Shown one piece after another: positions 18,245 to 26,932 of a stretch of 64,000 nucleotides of DNA. The notes beneath the pieces were generated by a model. It was not told where the DNA came from. It worked only from the letters and a program-made list of their open reading frames with translations, and did no database searches. The stretch comes from Pontibacter oryzae (GTDB lineage: Bacteria > Bacteroidota > Bacteroidia > Cytophagales > Hymenobacteraceae). Within the stretch, counting starts at the first letter, position 1. Every line of letters starts with the position of its first letter. The position numbers and the translations under genes were made by a program. Location of the stretch: the NCBI RefSeq assembly GCF_003576375.1, contig NZ_QWGE01000004.1:488832-552831 (forward strand), written 5' to 3'.

Positions 18245-18577
18245 CTAATCTGGCATTTTAACTAACAGATGATGAAGTATATCCTCGCTTGGTTTGTAAG
18301 CAAGTATCGGAAAACGGATGGATGTGTCTGGTTGCACGATGGGCATGGTAGGCTTAAGCTGCAGCTCTGGCGTTGCGGTTTCATCAGCGTTTTCGCGTAG
18401 GTTTAGAAATCCACTGGCCTTACTATTTTTTATCCTTTCTAACACCGACGAAGAGTCCTTACCGAGGTATGCTAAGTTTAGCGGCTTTTTGTCGATTTTG
18501 GGAAGTGGCTCTGTGATTTGTGCATAAGCGCAAGTTATGCCTATGGCAAAAAGCGCTGTGAGTATCAGTCGTTTCAT
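18245..18577 (-). CDS. Small secreted hypothetical protein
   Basis: A 110-residue protein with a clean signal peptide (MKRLILTALFAIGITCAYAQ). The mature 90 residues are Pro/Lys-rich (EPLPKIDKKPLNLAYLGKD, LQLKPTMPIVQPDTSIRFP) and end HHLLVKMPD. No Cys in the mature part and no family recognised. The signal peptide and sensible composition argue that it is a real gene. Confidence 0.6.
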   Translation of the reverse strand: MKRLILTALFAIGITCAYAQITEPLPKIDKKPLNLAYLGKDSSSVLERIKNSKASGFLNLRENADETATPELQLKPTMPIVQPDTSIRFPILAYKPSEDILHHLLVKMPD

Positions 18578-18715
18578 AGCTTTTGTTGCTTGGTATGGTT
18601 AGGTCGATGCGATGTAGGTTAAAACGCAATTCCGAAGTATAAATTACATACTTGCTGCTACTTTTCAAAATAGCCAAGCATAACCTGTAAGTATAAATTT
18701 TAGTATCCCAAGCCT

Positions 18716-19447
18716 ATGGAACACTACGTGTCAATCTGGCCGGTACTGTTGCTGGCACTCATACATTTTTACGGAACAAGGCTGCGTTTTTTAGCCGGCG
18801 TGCCGCGCAGTGTGTGGCTTTCGGGCGCTGGCGGCGTATCGGTGGCTTACGTTTTTCTGCACCTTTTCCCGGAGCTAAATGAGGGGCAGGAGCACGTGGA
18901 ACAGGCTTTCGTGGGCGAAGGGTTTCTGCGCCACCATGTGTACATCATGGCACTGATCGGGCTAAGTGTGTTTTATGGCTTGGAACGCAAGATTGTAATA
19001 GCCAAGAAGGAGGAGCAGGAGAAAAAAGGAGAGGCTAAACCGCCGGCCGGGTTATTCTGGGTACACATCGGCTCGTTCGGGATATACAACGCCCTGATCG
19101 GATATATTTTGTTTACCCGCGAGGAAGGGCCGCTCACGCAGCTGATGCTTTTTTCCATAGCCATGGCACTGCACTTCATCTTGAACGATTTTGGCTTGCA
19201 GGAGCATCACCAGGAGCGCTACCGCAAGTATGGCCGTTGGCTATTAGTGCTGGCGCTGGTAGCAGGCTGGAGCACGGGTTATGTGGTTGAGTTATCGCAC
19301 ACGCTGGTGGTGCTGGTGCTCTCGTTTGTGGGTGGGGGTGTGATACTCAACGTGCTGAAGGAGGAGCTTCCCGAGGAGCGCAAAAGCCGCTACTGGGCCT
19401 TTGCGCTGGGGGCGTTTCTGTATGCTATGCTGTTGCTGTCTCTTTAG
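18716..19447 (+). CDS. Multi-pass membrane protein, possibly distantly ZIP-like
   Basis: A 243-residue integral membrane protein with seven or eight hydrophobic helices. A charged loop (ERKIVIAKKEEQEKKGEAKP, near 88-107) splits the protein as the variable cytoplasmic loop does in ZIP metal transporters, and YVFLHLFPELNEG near 44-56 and LHFILNDFGLQEHHQERY near 158-175 place His and acidic residues inside or next to helices. I regard ZIP similarity as suggestive only. The 3' end overlaps the convergent symporter gene by 23 bp. Confidence 0.6.
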   Translation: MEHYVSIWPVLLLALIHFYGTRLRFLAGVPRSVWLSGAGGVSVAYVFLHLFPELNEGQEHVEQAFVGEGFLRHHVYIMALIGLSVFYGLERKIVIAKKEEQEKKGEAKPPAGLFWVHIGSFGIYNALIGYILFTREEGPLTQLMLFSIAMALHFILNDFGLQEHHQERYRKYGRWLLVLALVAGWSTGYVVELSHTLVVLVLSFVGGGVILNVLKEELPEERKSRYWAFALGAFLYAMLLLSL

Positions 19448-20729
19448 GCGGGTGCAACTGGCCTTCGGTGCGCGCTACCATCATCGATACTGTCGCATCG
19501 CCGGTTACGTTTACCGTGGTGCGGAGCATGTCCAGGATGCGGTCCGGAGCAAGTATAAGGGCGATACCTTCCACGGGGATACCGGCTTGCTGCAGCACGA
19601 TAACTAGCATTACTGTGCCTGCACCCGGCACGGCAGCCGCGCCAATAGATGCCAAGGTTGCCGTCATTACAATTCCAAGTTGTGCCATAATATCCAGGTC
19701 AATGCCATAGGCCTGCGCAATAAACACAGCAGCCACAGCTTGGTAAAGGCTTGTTCCGTCCATGTTAATGGTGGCGCCCAGTGGCAGCACAAAGCTCGTG
19801 ATCTCTTTGTTGATGCCCAGGTTTTGCTCGCAGCGCTCCATCGTCACCGGCAGTGTGGCCGCGCTGGACGATGTAGAGAAAGCGAGCATCTGCGCCGGGA
19901 AAATCCCTTTAAAGAACGTTTTATACTTCGTCTTCCCGATAGTTGTCACCAGGATAGGGTAGATCACGAAAATCATCAGGGATAAACCAGCGATCACCAC
20001 CAGGCAATAATAACCAAGCACCAGCAACAGTTCTACCGCAGAACCCGGATCATCGCCGGCGAACTCCACTACCAGGCCTGCTAGCAGCGCAAACACGCCG
20101 TAAGGGGCAGTTTTCATGATCAGGTCCACAATTTTAAGTATGACCAGATTAACCCCTTCAAAAAAGTCGTTGACGGGGGCAGCCTTGTCCGGCGGGATCA
20201 TGATCAGGGCAATGCCAAAGAGCAGTGCGAAAAAGATTACCTGTAGCATGGCACCGTTGTTGGTCAGCGATCCGAAGATATTGCTTGGCACAATGTCTAC
20301 GAGGGGTTGCAGCGGACCTTGGCCTTCTACGGCTGCCGCATCCGTGGATTTTTGGGTAGTGGTAGAGGCGAACTGCTCTTTAAACTCCTCACGCTTTTCT
20401 GGCGAGAAGGCTTTGCCTGGCTCGAATACATTTACCAGCACCAAACCCATCACGACCGCCACCACGGTGGTGAGCAGGTAAATGCCGATGGTTTTAGAGC
20501 CGATGCGCGAAAGCCGGCTAACATCGCTCAGGCTGGAAACACCTGTTATAAGCGATACCAGCACCAGCGGTACCGCAATAAGCTTTAATAAATTAATAAA
20601 AATGGTGCCGAACGGCTTGACCCAGTCTAGGGTAAGATCAACCAGGCCAAGGGAGCTGGCAAGCATTCCCCAAAGCACGCCCAGAGTCATGCCGATCAGG
20701 ATTTGCCAGTGTAGTGCAAGTTTCTTCAT
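19425..20729 (-). CDS. Dicarboxylate/amino acid:cation symporter (DAACS family)
   Basis: A 434-residue sodium- or proton-coupled symporter of the GltP/DctA (SLC1) family. Signatures are the serine-rich hairpin STSSSAATLPVTM, the NMDGTSLYQAVAAVFIAQ segment and the second hairpin IGAAAVPGAGTVMLVIVL. Eight helices plus two re-entrant loops can be counted. The frame extends to 20813, but MKKLALHWQILIGM at 20729 is the natural start, since the extension is hydrophilic and Cys-rich. A Ser/Thr/Lys-rich insert (EQFASTTTQKSTDAAAVEGQ) after helix 3 is common in Bacteroidota members. Substrate most likely glutamate, aspartate or C4-dicarboxylates. Confidence 0.9.
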   Translation of the reverse strand: MKKLALHWQILIGMTLGVLWGMLASSLGLVDLTLDWVKPFGTIFINLLKLIAVPLVLVSLITGVSSLSDVSRLSRIGSKTIGIYLLTTVVAVVMGLVLVNVFEPGKAFSPEKREEFKEQFASTTTQKSTDAAAVEGQGPLQPLVDIVPSNIFGSLTNNGAMLQVIFFALLFGIALIMIPPDKAAPVNDFFEGVNLVILKIVDLIMKTAPYGVFALLAGLVVEFAGDDPGSAVELLLVLGYYCLVVIAGLSLMIFVIYPILVTTIGKTKYKTFFKGIFPAQMLAFSTSSSAATLPVTMERCEQNLGINKEITSFVLPLGATINMDGTSLYQAVAAVFIAQAYGIDLDIMAQLGIVMTATLASIGAAAVPGAGTVMLVIVLQQAGIPVEGIALILAPDRILDMLRTTVNVTGDATVSMMVARTEGQLHPPKETATA

Positions 20730-21041
20730 ACGCAGTAGTAGCAGGCGGACCAAAGCAGAAGCCTTGCCGCATCTCTTACAGTATAATTTAGGTGATACAT
20801 GGTAACCTGGCACCTTTTAAAGCCGGGGCGAGCAGTACAGAATTCCCCTTTAAGGCACCGAACGGTTGTTAGGTAAAAATACGCATAATTATGCAGGAAG
20901 CATGGCGTATGTTGCAAAGTTTCTGTTTATCAGCCGTAAAATCCTATAACTTAGTTACTGCATGCGCCTGCAAATGCATAGCTAAGCACTTGCAGATCAG
21001 GAAGTATATTTTAGCCGCTTAGCAAAGGTGTAGATAGGTGC
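20730..21041. other. 312-bp intergenic region upstream of the symporter gene
   Basis: Holds the symporter's promoter region by position. I see no repeat, convincing ORF or RNA gene in it. Confidence 0.4.
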
Positions 21042-21079
21042 AAAAAAATAGCCGGCCCTGCACTACAGGAACCGGCTAT
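21042..21079 (-). terminator. Terminator of the cyclophilin gene
   Basis: On the minus strand an 8-bp stem ATAGCCGG / CCGGCTAT with a 16-nt loop is followed by a T-run (seven A on the plus strand at 21042-21048). It begins 25 bp after the stop codon and is again preceded by AAGTATA. Confidence 0.8.
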
Positions 21080-21103
21080 ACTTATTTTTCAGGCAGGTTT
21101 ATA

Positions 21104-21562
21104 CTACGCCTCGTTAACCACAATCTTTTCGATGCGGTCGTTTGCTTTAATCTGGTCGATCACGTCCAAGCCTTCTACTACTTTACCGAAAACAGTATGG
21201 TTGCGGTCCAGGTGAGAGGTGTTGTTGCGGCTGTGGCAAACAAAGAACTGTGAGCCACCTGTGTTGCGGCCTGCATGCGCCATGCTCAGCACGCCACGGT
21301 CATGGTACTGGTTGTCGCCGGTAAGCTCGCAATCGATTTTGTAGCCTGGTCCGCCTGTTCCTGGCACACCTTTCGCGCCCTCGCGGGTGTTAGGGCAGCC
21401 ACCCTGAATCACGAAATCAGGAATAACGCGGTGAAACGTAAGGCCATCGTAGAAGCCTTCGTTAGCCAGTTTTATGAAGTTATTTACTGTGTTCGGCGCG
21501 TCTTTCTCGAAAAACTCAACTTTCATTACGCCCTTGGCAGTATGGATTTCTGCAGTTCTCAT
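21104..21562 (-). CDS. Peptidyl-prolyl cis-trans isomerase, cyclophilin type
   Basis: A 152-residue single-domain cyclophilin. The core is present: [16 protein letters not shown] (catalytic Arg in HRV), GPGYKIDCE, the [20 protein letters not shown] block and [17 protein letters not shown]. No signal peptide, so cytoplasmic and of the PpiB type. Catalyses Xaa-Pro isomerisation during protein folding. Monocistronic, with its own -7 element and terminator. Confidence 0.95.
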   Translation of the reverse strand: MRTAEIHTAKGVMKVEFFEKDAPNTVNNFIKLANEGFYDGLTFHRVIPDFVIQGGCPNTREGAKGVPGTGGPGYKIDCELTGDNQYHDRGVLSMAHAGRNTGGSQFFVCHSRNNTSHLDRNHTVFGKVVEGLDVIDQIKANDRIEKIVVNEA

Positions 21563-21601
21563 GTATGTTTCTGTTTAAACTTGATAAATCAGTCTGGATA
21601 A

Positions 21602-21609
21602 CAAAAGTA
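21602..21609 (-). promoter_or_regulatory. -7 element TACTTTTG of the cyclophilin gene
   Basis: On the minus strand TACTTTTG matches TAnnTTTG, with its last base 40 bp before the ATG at 21562. No clear -33 partner was seen. Confidence 0.4.
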
Positions 21610-21703
21610 CGCAAATTATAGTTTAAGCTAGCAACAGGGCACACTTTACTCTTGCTAAAGGAAAGGTGTGTTTTCTATTTTGAAAAGCAAAAAACCGAGG
21701 ATT

Positions 21704-22354
21704 ATGAAAATATCATACATATTAGCTTTTATGCTATCTATAGCCTTACTCAGTTGCGGAAACGAGCACACCGCCAACGAAACCCAGGAAGAAAGCAAGC
21801 CAAACCCCGGGGCTCAGGTTGACGCCAAGATGACAAATCCTAACACATCGGGCAGGCTATCCGGTGAGGGAGAGGCAGGCGGCGAGAACGTTGACCTAAG
21901 TATGACAGACCCATCCGTTGGTGGCAATGAAATGATGCCGAGCCAAATGATTCTGGAAAACATCACCTCGAATCAGAAACTAAGTACCCTGGCTGCCGCC
22001 CTCAGAAAGGCTGGCATGGTTAACACTCTCAACGATACGGGCCCTTACACCGTTTTTGCCCCACAGAACAAGGCCTTCGAGGCGTTGCCAGCCACAGTAC
22101 TGGACGAACTGATGAAAACCGAGAACAAGCAAAGGTTACAGAGCATCCTCAAAAACCATGTGGTTACGGGCAAGCTCACCGCAGCAGACCTGAAAGACGG
22201 TGCCATACTTAACACCGTGGGCGGGGAGCAGCTAAAGGTTGCCAAGCAAGGCGAAAAAGTAATGATAAACGGTGCCGAAGTAGTGCGGCCCGATGCGTTG
22301 AGCGAGAACGGTGTTATTCATGTTATTGATAAAGTATTGGTTACAGAGCAATAG
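21704..22354 (+). CDS. Fasciclin (FAS1) domain lipoprotein
   Basis: A 216-residue lipoprotein: signal MKISYILAFMLSIALLSC with lipobox LLSC, a polar linker with two copies of a similar phrase (VDAKMTNPNTSG and VDLSMTDPSVGG), then a FAS1 domain over the last 130 residues. FAS1 hallmarks are GMVNTLNDTGPYTVFAPQNKAF, LPATVLDEL, the H-box LKNHVVTGKL and the closing NGVIHVIDKVL. FAS1 proteins mediate adhesion at the cell surface. The frame opens upstream at GTG 21668, but ATG 21704 directly precedes the signal. Ends before a strong bidirectional terminator. Confidence 0.92.
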   Translation: MKISYILAFMLSIALLSCGNEHTANETQEESKPNPGAQVDAKMTNPNTSGRLSGEGEAGGENVDLSMTDPSVGGNEMMPSQMILENITSNQKLSTLAAALRKAGMVNTLNDTGPYTVFAPQNKAFEALPATVLDELMKTENKQRLQSILKNHVVTGKLTAADLKDGAILNTVGGEQLKVAKQGEKVMINGAEVVRPDALSENGVIHVIDKVLVTEQ

Positions 22355-22375
22355 GTTATTAAGCCAGAAAGTATA

Positions 22376-22413
22376 AAAAAGGGAGGCATACGTTTAGGTA
22401 TGCCTCCCTTTTT
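22376..22413. terminator. Bidirectional terminator between fasciclin and SDR genes
   Basis: A 13-bp stem AAAGGGAGGCATA / TATGCCTCCCTTT with an 8-nt loop, A-run on the left and T-run on the right. It serves both convergent genes. AAGTATA sits immediately left of the stem. Confidence 0.85.
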
Positions 22414-22432
22414 GTTTGAAGTATGTAAAATG

Positions 22433-23134
22433 CTAAAACGGGTTGGTTGCCCATACCGAATGCTCCGGTATAAAGCCCCGGTCATCCATTTGCAAGGCGC
22501 TTTTAATGGCCCAAGCTATTTCCTCGCCGCGCAGTTTGTTAGGCTGGCTCTCGCGCTCCTGGCGGTCTTCCTGGCCAAAGGCGGTAGTTACCTCGCTTGG
22601 GTTTATTAAAGAAACACGCACGTTATACTTGCGCAGCTCGGCTTGCCAGCTTTGGGTCATACTACGCAGGGCGGCTTTTGAGGAGGCGTAAACCGAGCCG
22701 CCTTCGTAGCCCTTCAGCGCTGCCGTAGAACCAATGTTGATGATGTTGCCGTGCTTCTGTTTCTTGAAGATCTCGGCAGCGCGGGCTCCCATCATGGCAG
22801 CGCCAAACACATTTACGCTGTATACTTTCTGGAAATCCTCCACGGTGAGCTCTTCCAGTAACTTACGGGTTCCGATGCCGGCATTATTGATGAGGGCATC
22901 CAGCTTGCCATACTCGTTTAAGAAGGTTTTAAAGGTGCGCTTTACATCATCGGGGTTAGCCACGTCGGCAGTGATAGGCAGTGCACCAATATCGCGGGCA
23001 GCTTTGTGTGTGCGCTTCTCGTCGCGGCCCGTGATGGCTACGTTGGCTCCGTGCTCGATCAGTAATTTAGCGGTGGCATGGCCAATACCCAGCGTGCCGC
23101 CGGTTATCAGGATGTTAGCGTTTTCAAGTTTCAT
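22433..23134 (-). CDS. Short-chain dehydrogenase/reductase (SDR)
   Basis: A 233-residue classical SDR. The nucleotide site is TGGTLGIGHA at 11-20, the structural NNAGIG near 84-89 and the catalytic Ser-Tyr-Lys in INIGSTAAL and YASSKAAL. It likely prefers NADP because basic residues (GRDEKRTHKA) follow beta-strand 2. FabG-like, but nothing in the neighbourhood indicates the substrate. Its C-terminus (SVWATNPF) is hydrophobic, as usual for tetrameric SDRs. Confidence 0.9.
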   Translation of the reverse strand: MKLENANILITGGTLGIGHATAKLLIEHGANVAITGRDEKRTHKAARDIGALPITADVANPDDVKRTFKTFLNEYGKLDALINNAGIGTRKLLEELTVEDFQKVYSVNVFGAAMMGARAAEIFKKQKHGNIINIGSTAALKGYEGGSVYASSKAALRSMTQSWQAELRKYNVRVSLINPSEVTTAFGQEDRQERESQPNKLRGEEIAWAIKSALQMDDRGFIPEHSVWATNPF

Positions 23135-23212
23135 AGTTCCAGTTGCTTAACTTTCAGAAGTATAAAATCTGTAACGCAACAGGAGGGGAATGGTTAAATT
23201 GTTAATTGGTGA

Positions 23213-23257
23213 TTGTTGGATGGTTAGTTGTTGGATGGTTAGTTGTTGATTGTTGAG
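23213..23257 (+). repeat. 15-bp tandem repeat
   Basis: TTGTTGGATGGTTAG occurs twice back to back (23213-23227 and 23228-23242), followed by a diverged third copy. Part of a 331-bp gene-free stretch (23135-23465) that carries three kinds of repeat. Confidence 0.7.
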
Positions 23258-23329
23258 AGGGATAGCGTGGATATTTATGGGGTACACCCTTACGATACTT
23301 TGGGCTTGTGTGGATCAGCACACTAATCA

Positions 23330-23383
23330 CGCCAGTTGAAAACTGGCCTCATGCGGTACCACGAGTTGAAAACTCGCGGTAGG
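23330..23383 (+). repeat. REP-like double-hairpin element, copy 2
   Basis: Two perfect 6-bp hairpins with GAA loops, CCAGTTGAAAACTGG (23332-23346) and CGAGTTGAAAACTCG (23362-23376). It aligns ungapped over 54 bp with the opposite-strand copy at 18078-18131, with covarying stem pairs. Confidence 0.65.
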
Positions 23384-23399
23384 GCCGCTGCTTATACTA

Positions 23400-23465
23400 A
23401 CCTCAACAACCTCCCAACTTTCTAACCTACAAACCTTCTAACTTTCTAACTCCCAACCTCCTAAC
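23400..23465. repeat. Low-complexity CTTTCTAAC/CCTTCTAAC repeat tract
   Basis: Degenerate iterations of CCAACTTTCTAAC, CCTTCTAAC and CCCAACCTCCTAACC run up to the stop codon of rsgA. A very similar tract lies at 30918-30965 before the stop of the enoyl-CoA hydratase gene. Confidence 0.6.
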
Positions 23466-24389
23466 CTATTTCCGGTTGTCACCGCCGTGCAGCATGCTTA
23501 GGTAGCTTTCGTAGCGGGTCAGGGAGATTTCGCTGCTGCGCACGGCTGCAATGATGGCGCAGCCCGGCTCGTTTACGTGCGTGCAGTTATTAAAGCGGCA
23601 CTGGTTCAGGCGCTCGCGCATCTCCGGGAAGAAGTGGCCCAACTCTGCCGCCGGAATATCTACAATGCCCAGCTCCTTGATGCCCGGCGTATCGATAATA
23701 AAGGTTTCTGAGTCAATCTCGAACATCTCAGCAAAGGTAGTGGTGTGCACGCCCTTGTCGGAGAAGTCAGAAATTTCGGAGGTTTTCAGTTCCAGGTCTG
23801 GCACCAGCAGGTTGATCAGCGAGGATTTGCCCACGCCCGAGTGACCAGCTAGCAATGTTGTTTTACCGTGCAGGAGCGCATTTACCTGGTCCAGGCCCTC
23901 GTTGTTTTTAGCCGATACTGCCAAACTTGGGTAGCCGATCTGGCCATACATGTGGCTAATCTGGCGCTGGTAGTCCATGGCATCGTCATCATACAAATCG
24001 GTTTTGTTGAAGATAAGCGTGGCTGGAATGTCGTAAGCCTCGGCGGTTACCAGAAAGCGGTCTATAAAACCAAAGGAGGTTCGTGGCGATACCAGCGTCA
24101 CGATTAGCAATGCCTGATCCAGGTTGGCAGCAATAATATGCGAGTAAGCGGATTTGTGCGTGCTCTGGCGGATGATGTAGTTTTCGCGCGGGACAATGTG
24201 GTGGATAATGGCCGTGTCCTCGCCGGTTGTCTCCACCTCAAACTCCACGCGGTCGCCTACGGCCAGCGGGTTGCTAACCTTCAGGCCCTTGATCTTAAAT
24301 TTACCGCGCAGGCGTGCCCGGTGCAATTTACCTTCCTCGTCGCGCACCAAATACCATGATCCCGTCGATTTTACTACTACTCCCTTCAT
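23466..24389 (-). CDS. rsgA: Ribosome small subunit-dependent GTPase A
   Basis: A 307-residue circularly permuted GTPase that acts in 30S subunit maturation. Order of motifs is permuted as in the family: N-terminal OB fold (1-70), G4 NKTD at 129-132, G1 GHSGVGKSS at 182-190, G3 DTPG at 233-236, then a zinc knuckle with Cys264, Cys269, His271 and Cys277 (CRFNNCTHVNEPGC). All key residues are present. Its ATG lies 5 bp after the waaA stop, so the two genes form an operon. Confidence 0.97.
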   Translation of the reverse strand: MKGVVVKSTGSWYLVRDEEGKLHRARLRGKFKIKGLKVSNPLAVGDRVEFEVETTGEDTAIIHHIVPRENYIIRQSTHKSAYSHIIAANLDQALLIVTLVSPRTSFGFIDRFLVTAEAYDIPATLIFNKTDLYDDDAMDYQRQISHMYGQIGYPSLAVSAKNNEGLDQVNALLHGKTTLLAGHSGVGKSSLINLLVPDLELKTSEISDFSDKGVHTTTFAEMFEIDSETFIIDTPGIKELGIVDIPAAELGHFFPEMRERLNQCRFNNCTHVNEPGCAIIAAVRSSEISLTRYESYLSMLHGGDNRK

Positions 24390-24394
24390 TCGGT

Positions 24395-25636
24395 TTATTT
24401 AAGCAGCTGCTTTACATCAGCCATAATTTTGGCGGTGGCGCCAGCCTGCTCTTGTACGTATTCTTTTTCTTTGTTTGTTATACTTTGGCGTAGTCCCGGT
24501 GTTGCGTGCACTTGCTCAAAAGCCTGTAGCAGCTCCTCGGCGTTATTCACCGGAAAGGCGCAGCCCAGTGCCACCAGGTCTTTTGCCTCCTGAAATTTAT
24601 CGTAGGTGGGGCCAAAGAATAGCGGCAAACCAAACACGGCTGCCTCCAGTGTGTTATGCAGCCCTTTGCCAAAGGCCCCGCCAATGTAGGCATAGGTGCC
24701 ATAGCTGTATAGCGACGAAAGCATGCCGATGTTATCGATAACGAGCACGTTATACTTGGCTGCGTCTGCCTCGGTGGTGTTTGAGAAACGCACGGCGCCC
24801 TTGCCCAAACTTTGCATCACTGCGTTTATACTTGCCTCGTTCACCTCGTGCGGCGCAATGATGAATTTTATACTTTGTTGGTACTTCTGAATCAGCGGGA
24901 GCAGCGCATCCAAATCAGCGGGCCAGCTGCTACCGATCATAAACACAAGTTTACCTGCCGCAAACGCCTCTACTAGAGGTATGGTCTTTACCGAGGCAGC
25001 CGTTTGCAGCACCCTGTCGAAGCGGGTGTCGCCGGCTATACTTGCCTTGCTGATATGTATGCCCTGCAGCAGCTCCAGCGAAGGTTTGTTCTGGGTATAA
25101 ATGTGCGTGAAGCGGCGCAGGATGTTGCGGTAAAAATCGCCGTAGCCTTTAAAGTATACTTGCTCTGCCCGGAAAATGGCAGACACGGAAAGCACCGGAA
25201 TTTGCCGATACTCCAGCTCTTGCATATAATAGTGCCAGAACTCATACTTCACAAAAACGGCCAGCTTTGGCTTAGTAATGCTAAGGAACCTGCGGGCATT
25301 GGCAGCGCTATCCAGGGGCAGGTAGAAAATGTAATCAGCGCCTGTGTAGTTTTTGCGTACCTCGTAACCCGATGGGGAGAAGAACGTGAGCAGGATCTTA
25401 TACTTCGGAAAAGCCTCCCGGAAAGCTTCCATCACGGGGCGGCCCTGTTCAAACTCGCCAAGGGAGGCACAGTGGAACCACACGAGGGGCGCCTGGTTGC
25501 CGGCCAATGCCTCCTGTAGCCTTTCAAACTGCCGCACGCGCCCCTGCTGCATTAGCCGGGCCTTCTCGTTAAAGGGAGCGGCCAGCGTAATGGCGGTTTT
25601 GTAAGCCTTCAGGCCGAGTGTATAAAGTAACTTCAA
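24395..25636 (-). CDS. waaA: 3-deoxy-D-manno-octulosonic acid transferase
   Basis: A 413-residue GT-B fold enzyme that adds Kdo to the lipid A precursor at the inner membrane. Family motifs are LVWFHCASLGEFEQGRPV near 53-70 (general-base Glu in GEFEQ), LLTFFSPSGYEV, FVKYEFWHYYMQEL near 133-146 and YAYIGGAFGKGLHNTLEAAV near 317-336. The frame opens with TTG at 25636; no ATG precedes the conserved N-terminus. A TATATTTG element 64 bp upstream supports this. The coding region is unusually dense in the AAGTATA word. Confidence 0.95.
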   Translation of the reverse strand: MKLLYTLGLKAYKTAITLAAPFNEKARLMQQGRVRQFERLQEALAGNQAPLVWFHCASLGEFEQGRPVMEAFREAFPKYKILLTFFSPSGYEVRKNYTGADYIFYLPLDSAANARRFLSITKPKLAVFVKYEFWHYYMQELEYRQIPVLSVSAIFRAEQVYFKGYGDFYRNILRRFTHIYTQNKPSLELLQGIHISKASIAGDTRFDRVLQTAASVKTIPLVEAFAAGKLVFMIGSSWPADLDALLPLIQKYQQSIKFIIAPHEVNEASINAVMQSLGKGAVRFSNTTEADAAKYNVLVIDNIGMLSSLYSYGTYAYIGGAFGKGLHNTLEAAVFGLPLFFGPTYDKFQEAKDLVALGCAFPVNNAEELLQAFEQVHATPGLRQSITNKEKEYVQEQAGATAKIMADVKQLLK

Positions 25637-25699
25637 AATGTATACTTAACATTAAAGCGCTCACAGCGCCGCAAGACACTGTGAGGTCTGGTTATGCTG

Positions 25700-25707
25700 C
25701 AAATATA
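25700..25707 (-). promoter_or_regulatory. -7 element TATATTTG of the waaA-rsgA operon
   Basis: Perfect TAnnTTTG match on the minus strand, placing the transcript start about 50-60 bp before the TTG start of waaA. Confidence 0.4.
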
Positions 25708-25880
25708 AGGTATTGCGCAGGGAATGTGTGTAAGGGAGTATACTTTGTGGTTAGTAAATTTTTGATTATTTGGTGATTTAATATTGTTTGCTATATTTGG
25801 TGGGATGAATATAGTTAGTTTCTATTACTCACTGTTACCGATCCTTGTAGCCAACCCTTGCACAACCTAACAATACTGAA

Positions 25881-26774
25881 ATGAGCAAAATCAGTCTCGG
25901 GCAAAAAGCCCTGCACTTCCCTCTGACGAAGATAATAGTCGGGCTAATAGTATGTTTAGCCATAATCAGAGTTGGGCAACCTTTAGTGGATAAAATTCTG
26001 GAGTTAACAAGCATCAACAGTGACCTGGCAAAGCTAATACGAGGGGTTATTGTTGCAATACTTGCAATAGTATCCTACTCCTATTTATTCAAACATTACG
26101 AGCAAAGAGAAATAACGGAATTCTCTAAAAACAACCTCTTTAAAAACTTAATTCTTGGCCTAACTCTAGGCGTGGTTTTACAGGCATTGACCATATTAGT
26201 GATCTACTTAAAAGGAGGTTATACTATTATATCTATAAATCCCGTCCTGTATATAATTCCTCCATTGGCTATGGCCTTTACCTCTGCCATTGTGGAAGAG
26301 ATTCTATTGAGAGGGATAGTTTTCAGGATTACAGAAGAGAAGCTGGGGAGCTACCTTGCCTTACTAATTTCTGCCGCATTATTTGGAGCCATGCACTTTG
26401 CTAACCCTAATAGTTCATTAACTGCCGCAGTCGGTCTTGCTATTCAAGCTGGGCTTCTGCTTGCAGCAGCTTATATCTACTCAAGGAACTTGTGGTTTCC
26501 CATTGCACTGCATTTTGCCTGGAATTTTACCCAATCCGCCATTTTTGGTGCAAAGGTGTCAGGCAATACAATCTCCAAGACGTTAATAACTTCTGAAATT
26601 GAAGGTGCAGTTTGGTATACAGGCGGGCAATTTGGTCCGGAAGGCTCTGTTCAGGCAACGCTATTCTGTTTAATACCAACCATCGTACTTTTGGTATTGA
26701 GTCATAAGGCTGGCAGAATCATTAAACCGTATTGGAGGAGAAACAACGAGCCACTTACAGTAGCTTTACAATAG
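25881..26774 (+). CDS. CPBP family intramembrane glutamic protease
   Basis: A 297-residue polytopic protein with a CPBP (Abi/Rce1-like) domain. The catalytic motifs are EEILLR at 139-144, FGAMHF with His172, and HFAWNF with His211 and Asn215, all embedded in membrane helices. About eight helices. Members cleave prenylated proteins or peptides or act in immunity to bacteriocins; the substrate here is unknown. The gene is AT-rich compared with the waaA-rsgA operon and follows it divergently, suggesting later acquisition. Confidence 0.88.
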   Translation: MSKISLGQKALHFPLTKIIVGLIVCLAIIRVGQPLVDKILELTSINSDLAKLIRGVIVAILAIVSYSYLFKHYEQREITEFSKNNLFKNLILGLTLGVVLQALTILVIYLKGGYTIISINPVLYIIPPLAMAFTSAIVEEILLRGIVFRITEEKLGSYLALLISAALFGAMHFANPNSSLTAAVGLAIQAGLLLAAAYIYSRNLWFPIALHFAWNFTQSAIFGAKVSGNTISKTLITSEIEGAVWYTGGQFGPEGSVQATLFCLIPTIVLLVLSHKAGRIIKPYWRRNNEPLTVALQ

Positions 26775-26932
26775 TGGGTTGGAAACTTAAGCCTATAAAA
26801 TACAGCTTGCATTTGTATTAGTAGAATTCGTGGCTTTGGTTGCTCACCATTAAAGCGCTAATGATACTTACACCCATCAGCTAGTTAGGCTGCTTTATAG
26901 TCCAACACGTTAAGCACCCAAACGGCCCTGTT

